Below are positions 24,301 through 36,468 of a DNA stretch of 64,000 bases, piece by piece. The stretch comes from Proteles cristata cristata (Eukaryota > Chordata > Mammalia > Carnivora > Hyaenidae). The position numbers were made by a program, and so were the translations under genes. The notes under the pieces are model-generated. The model was not told where the DNA came from. It was given only the letters and a program-made list of their open reading frames with translations, and ran no database searches. Positions within the stretch are counted from its first letter, which is position 1. Each line of letters starts with the position of its first letter. The stretch is from contig JAESUZ010000753.1 of the NCBI GenBank assembly GCA_017311185.1, forward strand, positions 1,240,001 to 1,304,000, given 5' to 3'.

Positions 24301-24529
24301 TCCTTTGTTATCTGTGGTCAAAGCAAAACAATGAATTAAATTAACATTAAATTAATTCTCTAGCGAGACCAGAAAATAGTGTAGATCTGGCTACATGTTG
24401 TCTGATTTGTAAATTATTGTCAGATAAAGAAGAGTATAGTTATTAGATCTGATGGGGCAGCCATAAACTCAGATAAGGACATTTATGGGTCCTGAATTTT
24501 TGGGGCTCAGATACCCTCCCTCCTATGAC

Positions 24530-25030
24530 ACTTTCTTTAATCCTCAATTTCACCCACCCTACACATCCTTCTTAATCTCTTCCCTCTCTGAGACTAATTA
24601 ATTCCTCTTTCTCCTCTGATCTCCCACTGTACATTTCTTTTTTTTTTTTAATGTTTTTATTTATTTCTAGGAGAGAGAGAGAGACAGTGTGTGCAGGGGA
24701 GGGTCAGAGAGAGAGGGAATCAGACTCTGATACAGGCTCCAGGCTCTGAGCTGGCAGTCAGCACAGAGCCCAACGCGGGGCTCGAACCCACGAACGCAAG
24801 ATCATGAGCCAAGTGAAAGTCGGATGCTTAACCGACTAAGCCACCTAGGTGCCCCTCCCACTGTACATTTCTATATGGATCTGTGACTGCCCTTATTCTG
24901 CATGAATGTTACGGTTCAAGTAAGTACCCCCTTACTGGGCTGTGACTCTAAGTTGTGTTTTACTGAACACTGAGCCTTCAGTGCACGGTATGTAGTAGGT
25001 GCACAATAAGTGTTTTTAAATTAACAAGTT
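24530..25030 (+). repeat. L2 3' end split by a SINE
   Basis: Ends with the L2 signature 'gtatgtagtaggtgcacaat' 'aagtgttttt'. The upstream part is poorly conserved. Confidence 0.55.
24639..24854 (-). mobile_element. Young-subfamily feliform SINE
   Basis: Perfect 18-bp duplication ctcccactgtacatttct (24621-24638 and 24855-24872). The middle reads 'gagctggcagtcagcac'. Confidence 0.96.
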
Positions 25031-26754
25031 AATAAAAGTTTCCACATATTCAGTAGTATGACTTCACTTATCTTCCATGCAGAGGACATTCATAGGAGGT
25101 GAAAACAATCCTCTCTCTTTTACTATATGATATAAGGGGTCAAACACCTTTGCATTCTCTACCTACAGCAAACATTAGATACTCAAGAAATGTGAGTTAA
25201 GTAAATGAAAACCAACCAGGAGAAGTTTTCAGTGAGCTTGCAAGGGGCCCTGTGGGATGTGATAAATTTTCCAGATGTCCTGCAAAGTCACTTTGTCATT
25301 TTGTAAAAGCTGACTTACTGTGTTTGTTTTGTGTAATCAAAGCTGCCTCATTCTATGAGCCTAGAGGTTATATTTGAAATTAGCATTAATTTTGTTTTTC
25401 TTAGGCTCAGCTTTTTGCCCTGAGGCTCCTAAACGTTTCTCATTGGCTTTGGTCTCCATTGACAGTCCCATGTGTACCAAGTGGAATGTTGTCTATAAAA
25501 TTTTGGAAAAGCTTGTTACTTTGCAAATACTATGCAACCTTTATATTTTATGTAAGGTTACCAATCCCAATCCCCTTTAGGGGGAAATTCACCATGTCTA
25601 TGATGGTAGAGATAAAAATAAAAAGAGAAGCAGACTCAGCTTGAGACAGCATGGAGGTTAATTGGCTTCCAGATACTGTACTCCCTTTGTTTTCTGAGTG
25701 AAGTCAGCCTTTGTAGAACAGAATCTCTCATTGCTGGTGTCTTTGAGAAGCTAAGAAGGATTTCCTCTAGGGTCTCAAGCATACTTGAAAATAAAAAGGT
25801 AGAGGAATAATGAAACAAAAATTACCTCTAACAGACAAACAAACAAATGAAAACAGTGATGGAGAAGATGGAGCCAGGGTGGGATGATGTAGAGCCATGT
25901 TCTACAGCTGTACTCCTGACTTGTTCATCTTCCTCCTCTCTAGTTTCTGCATTACCCACTGCCTGAAAGATCTATCAATACCACACTAACTCAACAGAAT
26001 CAACCCAGCACTACACAGGAATTAAATTTGCTGAATCCACAGTTGGTTCAGTGTTATGTGGCCAAAAAATTCTTTTCTAGATGTTCCACTATAAAATTCA
26101 ACAAATAAAATGTAGATACTGCTTATGGATGACACATGATCTCTTTTTCTGAAGATTGCTTCTAGTCAGAAGTTAATCGTTTTAACAGAGAAATAAGAAA
26201 AGTAACTGTCCTTCACCTAGTTGAGTCAGCTAAATGCACATAAGGTCTTAGCATCAGAAGCATTTACAGAAATGTTTTGTCCATTGCCATATTAATTTCC
26301 CTCCCTCTTTCCATGGACCTAAATACAAATCCCATTATTACAAATCTGATCTACATTCTCATAATTTTCTTTTTTTCTCTTGCCTCGTTTTTTTTCCCCT
26401 AAAACTTGGAGCAAAACTGGAATTATCCAAGAGGCCCAATGGCTATTAACTTGTTAAACAATCCTCTGTTCTGTTTCCATTCTTTAGTTACTTTTTACTC
26501 TCAACTTGTCACTGCCATCTTGCTAAGAAGTTAATTATCCTGAAACAAAGGCCAGTTTGGTTTTTTGGGGGGAACTTGGTACACCCAATGTTATCATAAA
26601 ATACTAGACTTGAGGTTAGTGAGTAAAAGGAAAAATGAGGATGGTTCTTTAAATGGGTCTGAATTTGAAATGACCTTAACACTAAAATTAGAGAGGAAAA
26701 AGAAATAAGTGTGGGATAACTAAGAACATAGGATTTGTTCTTCCCAGAGCTAAA
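25031..26754. other. Unique intronic stretch
   Basis: No transposon is recognised. A tttcttag followed by an open frame at 25405-25550 was considered as an exon and rejected (see the rejected list). Confidence 0.4.
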
Positions 26755-26970
26755 ATAGCTTAGTTCTTAAGAGCACAGACATTGTAATAAGACAGACCTG
26801 AGCCCTGCTCTTCATCAGTTGTATGACCTTAAGTACTTACCTTTCTGAGCCAACTATTTCCTTGGAAGAGTGATCCCTTGGGTTGTTCTAGGGGTTAATT
26901 GAAATGTTTGCAAAGTGCTTTGCCTGTTGCCTAGTGTAAAGCAAGTACTCAATAAATGGTAATTACTGTT
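26755..26970 (+). repeat. MIR, well preserved
   Basis: Contains 'cttagttcttaagagcacag', 'tgtatgaccttaagtactta', 'ggttaattgaaatgtttgca' and 'gcaagtactcaataaatggt', nearly the whole MIR length. Confidence 0.85.
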
Positions 26971-27219
26971 AGGTACAGTAGTTGAGCTCAGCTATCATGT
27001 TCCTGGGTACACAGCCCAGCATACACACATTACATACACATGGCCAGGGGTTTCTGGTAGGGAAGCAGCTACCAGATCAACAGTCCCAGAAGGGCTCCCA
27101 AATAACTTCAGAAAACAAGAAAGTGCATCACCCAGTCCCTTCTCAGAAGGCACATCCCAAGATCTTAAGGCACGTGTCACCCTCATTTTCTTCATAGAAA
27201 CTACACCTTTCATCCCTTT

Positions 27220-27490
27220 GCACTGCTGTTTCTCTCCATGGAATACCCTTCGCTTCCTTTCCTTTCTTCATTTTGCTTAGTCTCACTTGTTCAGAACTTG
27301 ACTCGTGGGTCAGGTTCTTCAACTCCACATTGCCGACTTACCCAGCTCTATTTCCAGGGCACCCACTGTGCATCCCCATTACACCCCTTCCCATACGGAA
27401 CTGTCATTAATGATTTGCATATCATATTCTCAATGTAGACCATGAACTCCATAAGAGCAGTGACTCTGGCATATTTGACTGAATTTAATC
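27220..27490 (+). repeat. L2 fragment
   Basis: 'ctctccatggaatacccttc' through 'gaactccataagagcagtga' matches L2 order. Confidence 0.6.
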
Positions 27491-27894
27491 ATTTCCCCCA
27501 AATCATACTTATTTCATGTTCATGTCTCCAATAAGGAGAAACATTAGCATGATTTCTTCTAACAGCTATTTTATGATCCACAATGATCATTGACTATTCC
27601 CATAAAATATGTTTCTGTCATTAAGTGCAGTCCCAAAGAAGTTTGTAAAGAGAAAGACAGAACTACAAAAAGAATTAGATTTAAAATTTTAACTTCTTTC
27701 CTACATGTAAGTGATATGTTTCATCATAATCTCCTATGCTCATATTGTAAGATTCATTTCCCTCCATTTTTCATTTTCTAAGCTGACTTCTTTGACTCCA
27801 TTTGACCTCATCCTGAGTCTCCCACATAATTATGAATTGATCATATTTGACCATGGTAGTTAAAGTCAACACTGCCAGAAAGAAAATTTTAAAA

Positions 27895-29750
27895 ATAAAA
27901 GAATAATGTCTTGGGCCCATTTGTTAACTGAGCTATTGGTTTTTTGGGTGTTGAGTTTGATAAATTTGATAAGTTCTTTATAGATTTTGGATACTAACAC
28001 TTGATCATTTGCAGATATCTTCCATTCTGTAGGCTTCCTTTTAGTTTTGTTGATTGTTTCCTTCACCATGCTTTTTATCTTGATGAAGTCCCAATAGTTC
28101 ATGTTGCTTTTGTTTCTCTTACCTTCTGTGACATCTAGTCCAAGGTCGAAGAGGTTGCTGCCTGTGTTCTCCTCCAGGATTTTGATAGTTTACTGTCTCA
28201 CATTTAGGTCTTTCATCCATTTTGAATTTATTTTTGTTTATTGTTTAAAAAAGTGGTCCAGTTTCAGTCTTCTGCATGTCGCTTTCCAGTTTTCTCAACA
28301 CCATTTGTTGAAGAGACTGTCTTTTTTCCATTGCATATTCTTTCCTGTTTTGTCAAAGATGAGCTGACCATATAGTTGTGGGTCCAGTTTTGGGTTTTCT
28401 ATTCTGTTCCATCAATCTATGTGTCTGTTTTTGTGCCAGTACCATACTATCTTGATAACTACAGCTTTATAAATCTGAAATTGTGATCCCTCCAGTTTTG
28501 TTTTTCTTTCTCATGATTGCTTTGGCTATTTAGGGTCTTTTATAAGTATTTCTTTCATAAGTATTCTATAATTTTCAGAGTACAGATCTTTTACTTCTTT
28601 AGTTAGGTTTATTCCTAGGTATCTTATTGTTTTTGGTGCAGTTGCAAATAGGATTAATTCCTTGATTTCTTTTTCTGCTGCTTCATTATTGGTGTATAAA
28701 AATTCAACAGATTTCTGCATGCTGATTTTATATCCTGTGACTTTGCTGAATTCATGTATTAGTTCTAGCAATTTTTTGGAGGAGTCTTTCGAGTTTCCTA
28801 CATAGAGTATTATGTCATCTACAAGTAGTGAATAGATGCTTTTCCAAAGAAGACATCCAGGTGGCTAACAGACACATGAAAGATTCTCAACATCACTCAT
28901 CATCAGGGAAATACAAATCAAAACCACAATAAGATACCATCTCACATTTGTCAGAATGGCTACAATTAACAGTACAAGAAACCATAGGTGTTGGTGAGAA
29001 TGTGGAGAAAGGGGAACCCCCTTTCACTGTTGATGGGAATGCAAACTGGTGCAGCCACACTAGAGAACAGTATTTGAGGTTCCTCAAAAAACTAAAAATA
29101 GAACTATCCTATATGATCCAGCAATTTGTGAAAAGTAGGTATTTACCTAAAGGATACAAAACTACAGAATAAAAGGGGTACCTGCACCCCACTGTTTATA
29201 ACATTATCAACAATAGCCAAATGATGGAGAGAACCCAAATGTCCATCAACTTATGAATGTATAAAGAAGCTAAAAAATGTATATATAATATATATGATAC
29301 TATATATCATTTATGTTTATATTTTCTATACACACACACATACACATACTGGAATAATACTCAGCCATCAAAAAGAATGAATTTTGTTTGCCATTCGCAG
29401 CAAAATGGACGGAGCCAGAATGTACTATGCTAAGCAAATAAGTCAATAGAGAAAGACAAATACCATATGATTTCCCTCATATGTGGAAATTAAGAAACAA
29501 AACAGATGAACATATGGGAAGGGTGAGGGAAGAAAAGAGAGGGAAACAAACCACAAGAAACTCTTAATGATAGAGAACAAACTATGGGTTGACAGAAGGA
29601 GGTGGGTGGGAGATGGGCTAGATGGGTGGTGGGTATTAAGGAGGGCACTTGTGACGAGCACTGGGTGTTGTATGTAAGTGATGAATCACTGAATTCTACT
29701 CAGGAAACCAATATTGCACTGTATGTTAACTAAAACTTAAATTTAAAAAA
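27895..29750 (+). mobile_element. Carnivore L1 with 5' inversion (twin priming)
   Basis: The left part, to about 28830, is L1 ORF2 sequence on the minus strand: the frame at 28526-28771 covers the reverse-transcriptase region and 27866-28102 the part further 3'. At 28831 the orientation flips, and 28831-29750 is plus-strand L1 from the ORF2 C-terminal region ('ccaaagaagacatccaggtg') through the 3' untranslated region to an A-rich end. The inverted segment ends at its left edge at the L1 position directly before the start of the right segment. Several frame breaks and a roughly 190-bp internal loss near 28550 mark it as old and dead. No clear target duplication is found. Confidence 0.88.
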
Positions 29751-29752
29751 TA

Positions 29753-30325
29753 CAGTGAAACATTGGTTTGCAAGCATAATTTGTTCTGGAAATATGATAA
29801 TAATCCAAAACACTTGTATACCAAAGCAAATTCCCCCATAAAAAATGATGGAAATTTGGATGATTCATTCCACAACCCAAAATATGCATATAAAAAGATT
29901 ACAGACTGTAATATAAAAAAAATATACAAAGTATAAAGAAAAGTAAACAAATTAACCTGCACTTACTTTGAAAACCTGCTGGTCTGAGAAAGACAAGAGA
30001 GAGGAGGATTATTGTGTAGAACAACTTTCACTATCACTCATGGATGTTGACTACATTACTGTATTAATTAACTGTTGTCATATTCAGTATTCAATGTAAC
30101 TGACAATAAGGCAGCAAGGGAAAGTGTCTGTGTAAGCAGGCAGTCTTCTCTAGAAGAAAGCAAAGCATTCCTAAGCTTACTCTTATATGGAAAAGCAAAG
30201 GACTGTCCGTACATGCTTTAAAGAGACAAAAAAACACAGTAGTGCCAGTGGTGGGCACCTGCAAATGTTCTAAAAAAAAGTCACTGATTGATTTCTATAC
30301 CATGGTCTGAGATGGAGCATCCCGT

Positions 30326-30359
<34 letters not shown>

Positions 30360-30515
30360 ACCATTGGTTCATTTGTGATCATGTGGCATTCAGTGTCACG
30401 TACTACTCATATTGCAAGACATGGCTTGTGTATCAAGTTAAAATTTATTAGAAATGTTTGGTTGTCTTGTGGAACACTCACAGCACAAGTTAACTCGCAA
30501 TCCAAGGTTTTACTG
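29753..30515 (-). mobile_element. Tigger-like (Tc1/mariner) non-autonomous DNA transposon
   Basis: The ends cagtgaaacattggtttgca at 29753 and, on the other strand, cagtaaaaccttggattgcg at 30515 are inverted repeats (18 of 22 positions agree when extended). TA dinucleotides flank both sides (29751-29752, 30516-30517), as for Tc1/mariner insertions. It is 763 bp long, has no long open frame, and contains a (GA)n run at 30330-30356. The inverted-repeat sequence resembles the Tigger group; the exact family is an inference. Strand is assigned by the better-kept right end. Confidence 0.8.
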
Positions 30516-30519
30516 TAAT

Positions 30520-31179
30520 AACAATAAAAATGAAGGATCTCAACTACAGAGAAAAGAAACAATAAAAGAAAGGAAGTAAATGAATAAAAGGAAACAGAAT
30601 GAGTCTGATCTTCCCAGGGCCTAGATTAGTCTCTAGTCACACATCTGGTGCTTAGGCAGCACAGCGGTTTTTCCAGGCTTCCAGGGTGCCACTTAGGGCT
30701 CTGCAGCAGGAGACACTTGAGCATTGGAGAGAATGGAGCCTGTAATTATAAAAGGTACCAAATGTCACATGAGGCTGAAATTTGACTTCTGAGACTCTTA
30801 ACTAGCTTTTTTAGTTTGGAAGCTTTCCTGGCAGAGGTTTAAAGCTCTATCCGACCACCTTGTAGTTTTATAAAACCCCAAATAGCTGGTATGCTGGGAA
30901 GAGAGAGAAATAAGGGAAAATAAGAAGGGAAAAGGGTATTTTAATTAATCGAATGTTCTGGTTAATTCAGTTAGACAAGTATTTGTTGTCTATCTGCCAG
31001 GCTCAGCCTTGCAAGATGCAGTAGAGAAAAAATAGGAACCACACAATGTGATTCTTGTCTATAATAAATATACCTTGTCTGTTCTCCATTTTCTTCTTTT
31101 TAATCTTATCAAGTTCTTTCTAAGTATTTTAGCCTTTATTGGTGCCTTAATAATCACAGAAAAGCTAACATGATCTATT
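30520..31179. other. Unique stretch
   Basis: Nothing recognised beyond a faint L2-like patch at 30965-31025. Confidence 0.4.
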
Positions 31180-31262
31180 CTTTCCTCCATGCATCATCAG
31201 TGCCCACCCAGCACATACCTGACACAAAGTAGGCACTCAATAAATCTTTGTTGAATTGAATT
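31180..31262 (+). repeat. L2 3' terminus
   Basis: 'cagcacatacctgacacaaa' followed by 'gtaggcactcaataaatctt' and 'tgttgaattgaa' is the classic L2 end. Confidence 0.75.
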
Positions 31263-31401
31263 ACATCATGTATGCAGTGAGATTGGATAGATCCCATGTT
31301 AATTCTAAGACATATTGTAAAATTTGTCTTATTTGACAAAATCCATTATATCAGTCTATTTGCTGGGCTACAGATCTGTTTCTTAGTTAAGTTTCTTTTT
31401 T

Positions 31402-32350
31402 TTTTTTAAAGTTTATTTATTTATTTTTCTTTTTTTTATTTGTTAAAGACTCTTTTTTTTTTTTACAAATAGTTTATTGTCAAATTAGTTTCCACATAAC
31501 ACTCAGTGCTCATCCCCACAAGTGTCCTCCTCCATGCCCATCCCCCCTCCCCCCACATCCATCAGTCCTCAGTTTTTGTCAGCATTCAAGAGTCTCTCAT
31601 GGTTTGCCTCTCTCCCTTTCCCCCACCATTTCCGCCCTTCTTCTCCCCCTTGTTCCTCCGTCAAGTTCTCCTAATCCTCCTATACGTGCAAACATATGAT
31701 ATTTGTCCTTCTCTGCCTGACTTATTTCACTCAGCATAACACCCTCAAGGTCCATCCATGTTGCTACACATGGCCAGATTTCATTGTTTCTCATTGCCAT
31801 GTAGTATTCCATGGTATAGATAAACCACATCTTCTTGATCCACTCATCTGTTGATGGACACTTAGGCTCTTTCCAGGTTTTAGCTATTGTGGAGAGTGCT
31901 GCTATGAACATTGGGGTACATGTGCTCCTATGCATCAGCATTTCTGTATCCCTTGGGTAAATTCCTAGCAGTGCTATTGCTGGGTCATAGGGGAGTTCTA
32001 TTGTTAGTTTCCTGAGGAACCTCCACACTGTTTTCCAGAGGGGCTGTACCAGTTTACATTCCCACCAACAGTGTAGGAGGGTGCCCGTTTCTCCACATCC
32101 TCGCCAGCATCTAGAGTTCTCTGATTTGCTCATTTTAGCCACTCTGACTGGCGTGAGGTGGTATCTCAGTGTGGTTTTGATTTGTATTTCCCTGATGAGG
32201 AGGGATGCTGAGCATCGTTTCATGTGTCTGTTGGCCATCTGGATGTCCTCTTTGGAGAAGTGTCTGTTCATATCTTCTGCCCATTTCTTCACTGGGTTGT
32301 TTTTCGGGTGTGGAGTTTGGTGAGTTCCTTATAGATTCTGTATATTAACC
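31402..32350 (-). mobile_element. Young carnivore L1, 5'-truncated (about 0.95 kb)
   Basis: An A-tail (T-rich, 31402-31463) leads into the 3' untranslated region and the end of ORF2. Perfect 17-bp flanks agttaagtttctttttt lie at 31385-31401 and 32351-32367, and similarity of the flanks continues into 'agtttatttattttt'. The 3' untranslated block is almost identical to that of the L1 at 49092-49405, which defines a recent subfamily. Confidence 0.92.
31597..32350 (-). pseudogene. L1 ORF2 C-terminal fragment, still open
   Basis: The ORF2 frame is open from the truncation point to its stop (231 codons counted from a GTG at 32292, with more in-frame codons upstream). It covers the C-terminal region of the L1 endonuclease/reverse-transcriptase protein, with the Cys/His-rich motif [18 protein letters not shown] at residues 62-79 and the conserved [16 protein letters not shown] block. 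The endonuclease and reverse-transcriptase domains are absent, so it can have no retrotransposition activity alone. The lack of any frame break in over 690 bp shows that the insertion is recent. It has no promoter of its own. Confidence 0.9.
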
Positions 32351-32367
32351 AGTTAAGTTTCTTTTTT

Positions 32368-32567
32368 AGTTTATTTATTTTTGAGAGAGAGAGACAGAGT
32401 ACAAGAGTAAGGGGCAGAGAGAGATAGGGAGACACAGAATCTGAAGCAGACTCCAGACTCTGAACTGTCTGCAAAGAGCCCGATGTGGGGCTTGAACCCA
32501 CTAACTGTGAGATCATGACCTGAGCCTAAGTCAGAAGCTTAACCGACTGAGCCACCCAGATGCCCCC
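32368..32567 (-). mobile_element. Feliform SINE next to the young L1
   Basis: The SINE body is intact. Part of its A-tail ('agtttatttattttt') also appears left of the L1 at 31408-31427, suggesting that the L1 landed at the edge of this SINE. Confidence 0.9.
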
Positions 32568-32634
32568 CTTAGTAAAGTTTTGAGTGAGAAACAATGTATA
32601 ATTTAGTGTTATCATCTTTTTTTAATTTACCAAA

Positions 32635-32836
32635 ATTTTTTCATGTTTATTTATTTTTGAGAGAGAGACAGAGTCTGAATGGGCAAGGGGCAGAGAGGGA
32701 GACACAGAATCCAAATCAGGCTCCAGGCTCTGAGCTGTCAGCACGGAGCCTATCATGGGACTCAAAGTCACAAACCATGAAATCATGACCTGAGCTGAAG
32801 TCAGATGTGTAACTGACTGAGCCACCCTAGCACATC
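32635..32836 (-). mobile_element. Feliform SINE, diverged
   Basis: All boxes are recognisable, but the 5' box is decayed ('gccaccctagcacatctt'). No convincing target duplication. Confidence 0.88.
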
Positions 32837-32939
32837 TTAATAAAATATTAAATCCTTTCGGCATGTACTAAATAGGGGTTATTTCAGCAACCTCCATTCA
32901 TTGAATATATCTTTTATGTGCTTTCTGCAGCAACTTCAT

Positions 32940-33338
32940 TTTATTTTACTTTTTTATCTAGCTTGAGTTATAACACCTATAACATTGTGCAAGTTTCCAG
33001 TATACAATGTGATGATTTGATACACACATATGTTGTGACATGATTCCCGCAATAAGGTTGGTTAACACATCCATCACTTCACATAATTACAATGTGTGTT
33101 TATGTGTGTGTGATGAGGACATTTAAGATCTACACCCTCAGCAACTTTCAAATATATAATATAGGATTGTTAACTATGTCATGGTGCTGAATATTAGATC
33201 CCCAGAATGTATTCTCCTTTTAACTATTCATCTTGTACCCTTTGACCCACATCTCCCCATTTCCCTTGCGCCTCAGCCCCTGGCAACCATCATTCTACTC
33301 TCAGCTTCTATGAATTTGGCTTTTTTTTAGATGCCACA
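32940..33338 (-). mobile_element. L1MB-type L1 3' end, about 400 bp
   Basis: Resembles 46709-47090: 'ttaacacatccatcacttca', 'ttgtaccctttgacccacat', 'ctccccatttcccttgcgcc'. Flanked by tgcagcaactt (32927-32937 and 33339-33349). Confidence 0.75.
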
Positions 33339-33352
33339 TGCAGCAACTTAAT

Positions 33353-34527
33353 TTCTTGCAGCAATTTAATTTTAAAAGTGTCCCATCATAGTGCCCACAG
33401 AGATCAATGAGCAGGATCTTGGCCACTTGCTATCCATTCATGATCTGAGCATTGGTCAGTCTGGGGCAGACTGGGGCAGCCTACAAAATTTAATAATCAG
33501 TTATTAGAGCCACAAACTCTTCATAAAGTGAAATTGTTTCAGACCTAGTCCCCACCACCAATTTGGATTTTTTTATTCTTGGGCCTCCTCTCTCATCATC
33601 AACCTCCTTCATGACTGAAAACCTAGCCTCTCCCATCTTCTGGGTGACATGGCCTTGTCTACCATCCTCTGTGAAATGGCCAAAGCAAGGAGTCTGGAAA
33701 GCTGCCCATCAGTCAGAGGCAGAGCTACAGAGCTGCAGCCCTGGCTGGGATGTGGGGAGGAGCGGTAGCTGAGCCAGGCCAGGCCCTGGGTACCAGTCTG
33801 TGGAACAGAAGTAGAGCAGCCTCCCCAGACAGCACAGGGCCAGACATGGACCCATAGCAGGACTGTGCTCTCCAACAAAGAGGCTCTTAGAAAGAGGGTA
33901 GACCTACTCTTTCTTTGGTTGCTGAGGAAGGATTCAGTTGGGATCAAAAGGGACAAGGCTGAGAGATGACATAAGTCCTCTCCACATGCTGAGAGGCAGG
34001 GCAGTTTGTAGAAAGACATTTTAGAAGGCTGCTGTGGAGGGTATAACTGAAGTCAACAGTAGACAGAAAGGACTGTGGAGCAGTAGCCAGTTTCCCTCTG
34101 AAATTGGTAGCTTGAAGCTGACGGTGCCTTAGCTGCGCAGGAGATCTCTGTGAGGAGCTAGGCCATCACCTGTCTCTTATCATCAACTTTGCCTGTACTT
34201 CTCCTTCCAAGGCTCTTGGCCAGCCTGCAGAGAGGGCGGAGGCCCTTCTGCCAACAGCTACAGGCACATGGTAGCATACACCCATCGTTCAGAGAAGCAA
34301 AACTATCAACGATGGCCTGAAAGTAGGGAATAAGATCAAGAATGTTTGACTGTATTGCATCTGGACCTAGTGTGGCTTGGCTTCTACAGATTCGTAGAGG
34401 CCTGCCCCAAGAGTCCTTCTGAAAGCCTTGACTTGTTTTGCAAGTATCCAGCTAAGATAAAGTCTGCCCGTGGAGCCACGAGCTGATCCTCACAGCCTTG
34501 GCAGGTGGTGGGACTCACAGTTTGATG
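33353..34527. other. Unique stretch, locally GC-rich
   Basis: The open frames at 33563-33772 (+) and 33609-34019 (-) lie on opposite strands of the same GC-rich block and lack splice context. No repeat is recognised. Confidence 0.4.
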
Positions 34528-34702
34528 TAGACCAGATGTGGACTCAGATCCTGGCTCTACCACCTGCGTGACTTTGGACAAGTTATTTACTCTGAATTTG
34601 AATCTGGCGATAATGATACCCCTTTTATAATAATATTGTAGGGAGTAAATGATACAATCATATAAAGAAAGCCCTAACAGTGAGTGGTACATAGTAGATG
34701 CT
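34528..34702 (+). repeat. MIR relic
   Basis: 'actcagatcctggctctacc' 'acctgcgtgactttggacaa' and 'gtggtacatagtagatgcta' in MIR order. Confidence 0.8.
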
Positions 34703-36449
34703 AAAAAAAAATGGTAACTGTACCTGGTACTTTGTTGATTAGTTGTTGATGCAGATGCAGGTTCTGAAAAATGACCTCTGAGCTAGTGTAATAAGAGTAA
34801 TCAAAATCTGTAGCCTCCTTTTCTAAGTCTCTATAGCAAGATAACTCAGTCATTATTACATTAAAGTTTTTGAGTTCAGGAAAAAAACTTTTTCTTAAAA
34901 CACTTCATAAATATTGCAATAATTTTTTTTCTGGAACCTCTTTATTGTGTTGACTTACTCCCAACCAAATTTTCCAGATGCTGTCTATAATCTGAATACC
35001 CATTGAAAGAAAGATTCATACAAAAAGCAGAGAAGAGTCTTACTCAGATATCTGCGGCTTTCCAGTTCTGTACTCATCTCTTTGCATACCAATCAAGTCT
35101 GCTTTTAGATCTATCTTCTCACGTTTTTCCTTTATTTCATTCTGTTAAAAAGTATGTTCTACATACCCTGGTTCAGCAGGGCCATACCACAGGAATTCTG
35201 CTTATCAAAACGGGATTGATTTGGCTTTCTCAGACAGGATATTATCCCTGCTCACCCTCCACTGAATCCATGTTGGTGCTTTTCTTTCAGATTTTGTAAT
35301 TAATTATGAAGCTTCAGAAACACAATTCTGCAGACAATTACAAACTGCCATTACTCCATCGCAGATAACTACAGATTTCACTCCAGTTACCATAAATCTT
35401 TACATTATTACTACTTCAATGCAATATCCAATTTTTGTTGGAGAAGTATAAAGATTTTCTGTGAAGAGGATGCCAACCAATTGATCATTTAGAGGGAAGC
35501 CTTTAGACATATAAAAGAGGAAATTTGAAGTCCGATTATCTGGATGTTGGGGGATCTCCAGCAGCAGATGGTGAAAGCCATTGGTGGAGAGTGTGCCTAA
35601 TTGAAATCCTTTGCATGAAACCAGGGAGAAGTAAATAATTCAGGGAAACCAATATGATGGCCAGAGAATGATACTTACAGGATATATAAAACTGAGACAA
35701 TATTAATAACAGAACCAGTTTGTTTCCTCCTCAAATTAAAGCAGAAAAAAGGTGGGAGGCAGACCTAAACTTAAAGAAAGGTGGAATCTGGAAAGAGAAA
35801 TTGAACTGATGTTCTCCCTTCGAGTCCATTTAGAGATATTTTGTAAACCTAACATTTCTACCTAGCAGAGCGAAAACAGCAGAAAGCCCTGTCTCCATGG
35901 AGAAGATTTGGACAGCCTGTTGCAGCCTGAAAATCAGTGCCATAAGAAAACAAAACCAAAAACCCATTTCTAACCCTTTCTCCTCACATAGCATTGCCTC
36001 TACTCCCCCTCCCATAATTTCCTTTCCTGATTCAGGTATATTTTCTATGATTTTGAAAACTGTTACCACATTTGTTATTCAAGCTAAAACATGCATCTGT
36101 GAGTCAACTGGGGAGTTTGGTAAGCATCTTATTTTGAAACCTCCAGTTGACCTCCCCAGACCCCTTAAATTAAATGGCCTTAAATAGATTATGTAAGACC
36201 ATGTCTTCTGTGAGTCCATTCCCTCAGAATAAGAGAGTTTTGTTAAGATTGCCAGACAAATAACATTCAAGAAAGAAAAAGTTGCCCATTCAATCACAGA
36301 ATTTCAGAGCTGAGAGCAATGTCAGACGGCAGCTGGTCTAGCGGCACACGATTCCATCTGCCCCGCGAAGCTTGGTTCTGACCTGCAAGATGTGAATAAA
36401 CTTTCCTTCCATCACCTCTACCTGGGCTACCCCTGAAGCATTGTCACTT
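34703..36449. other. Unique stretch
   Basis: About 1.7 kb without any recognised transposon, the longest such block on this side of the exons. Open frames of 79-98 codons have no splice support. Confidence 0.4.
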
Positions 36450-36468
36450 CTCCTGTGCTTTGCATTTT

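Noticed and set aside
25405..25550. Possible exon: ttttcttag, an open stretch, then a 'gtaagg'
   Set aside because: The open frame has no coding-like composition, the downstream GT sits in AT-rich sequence, and the length and phase do not fit the neighbouring exons.
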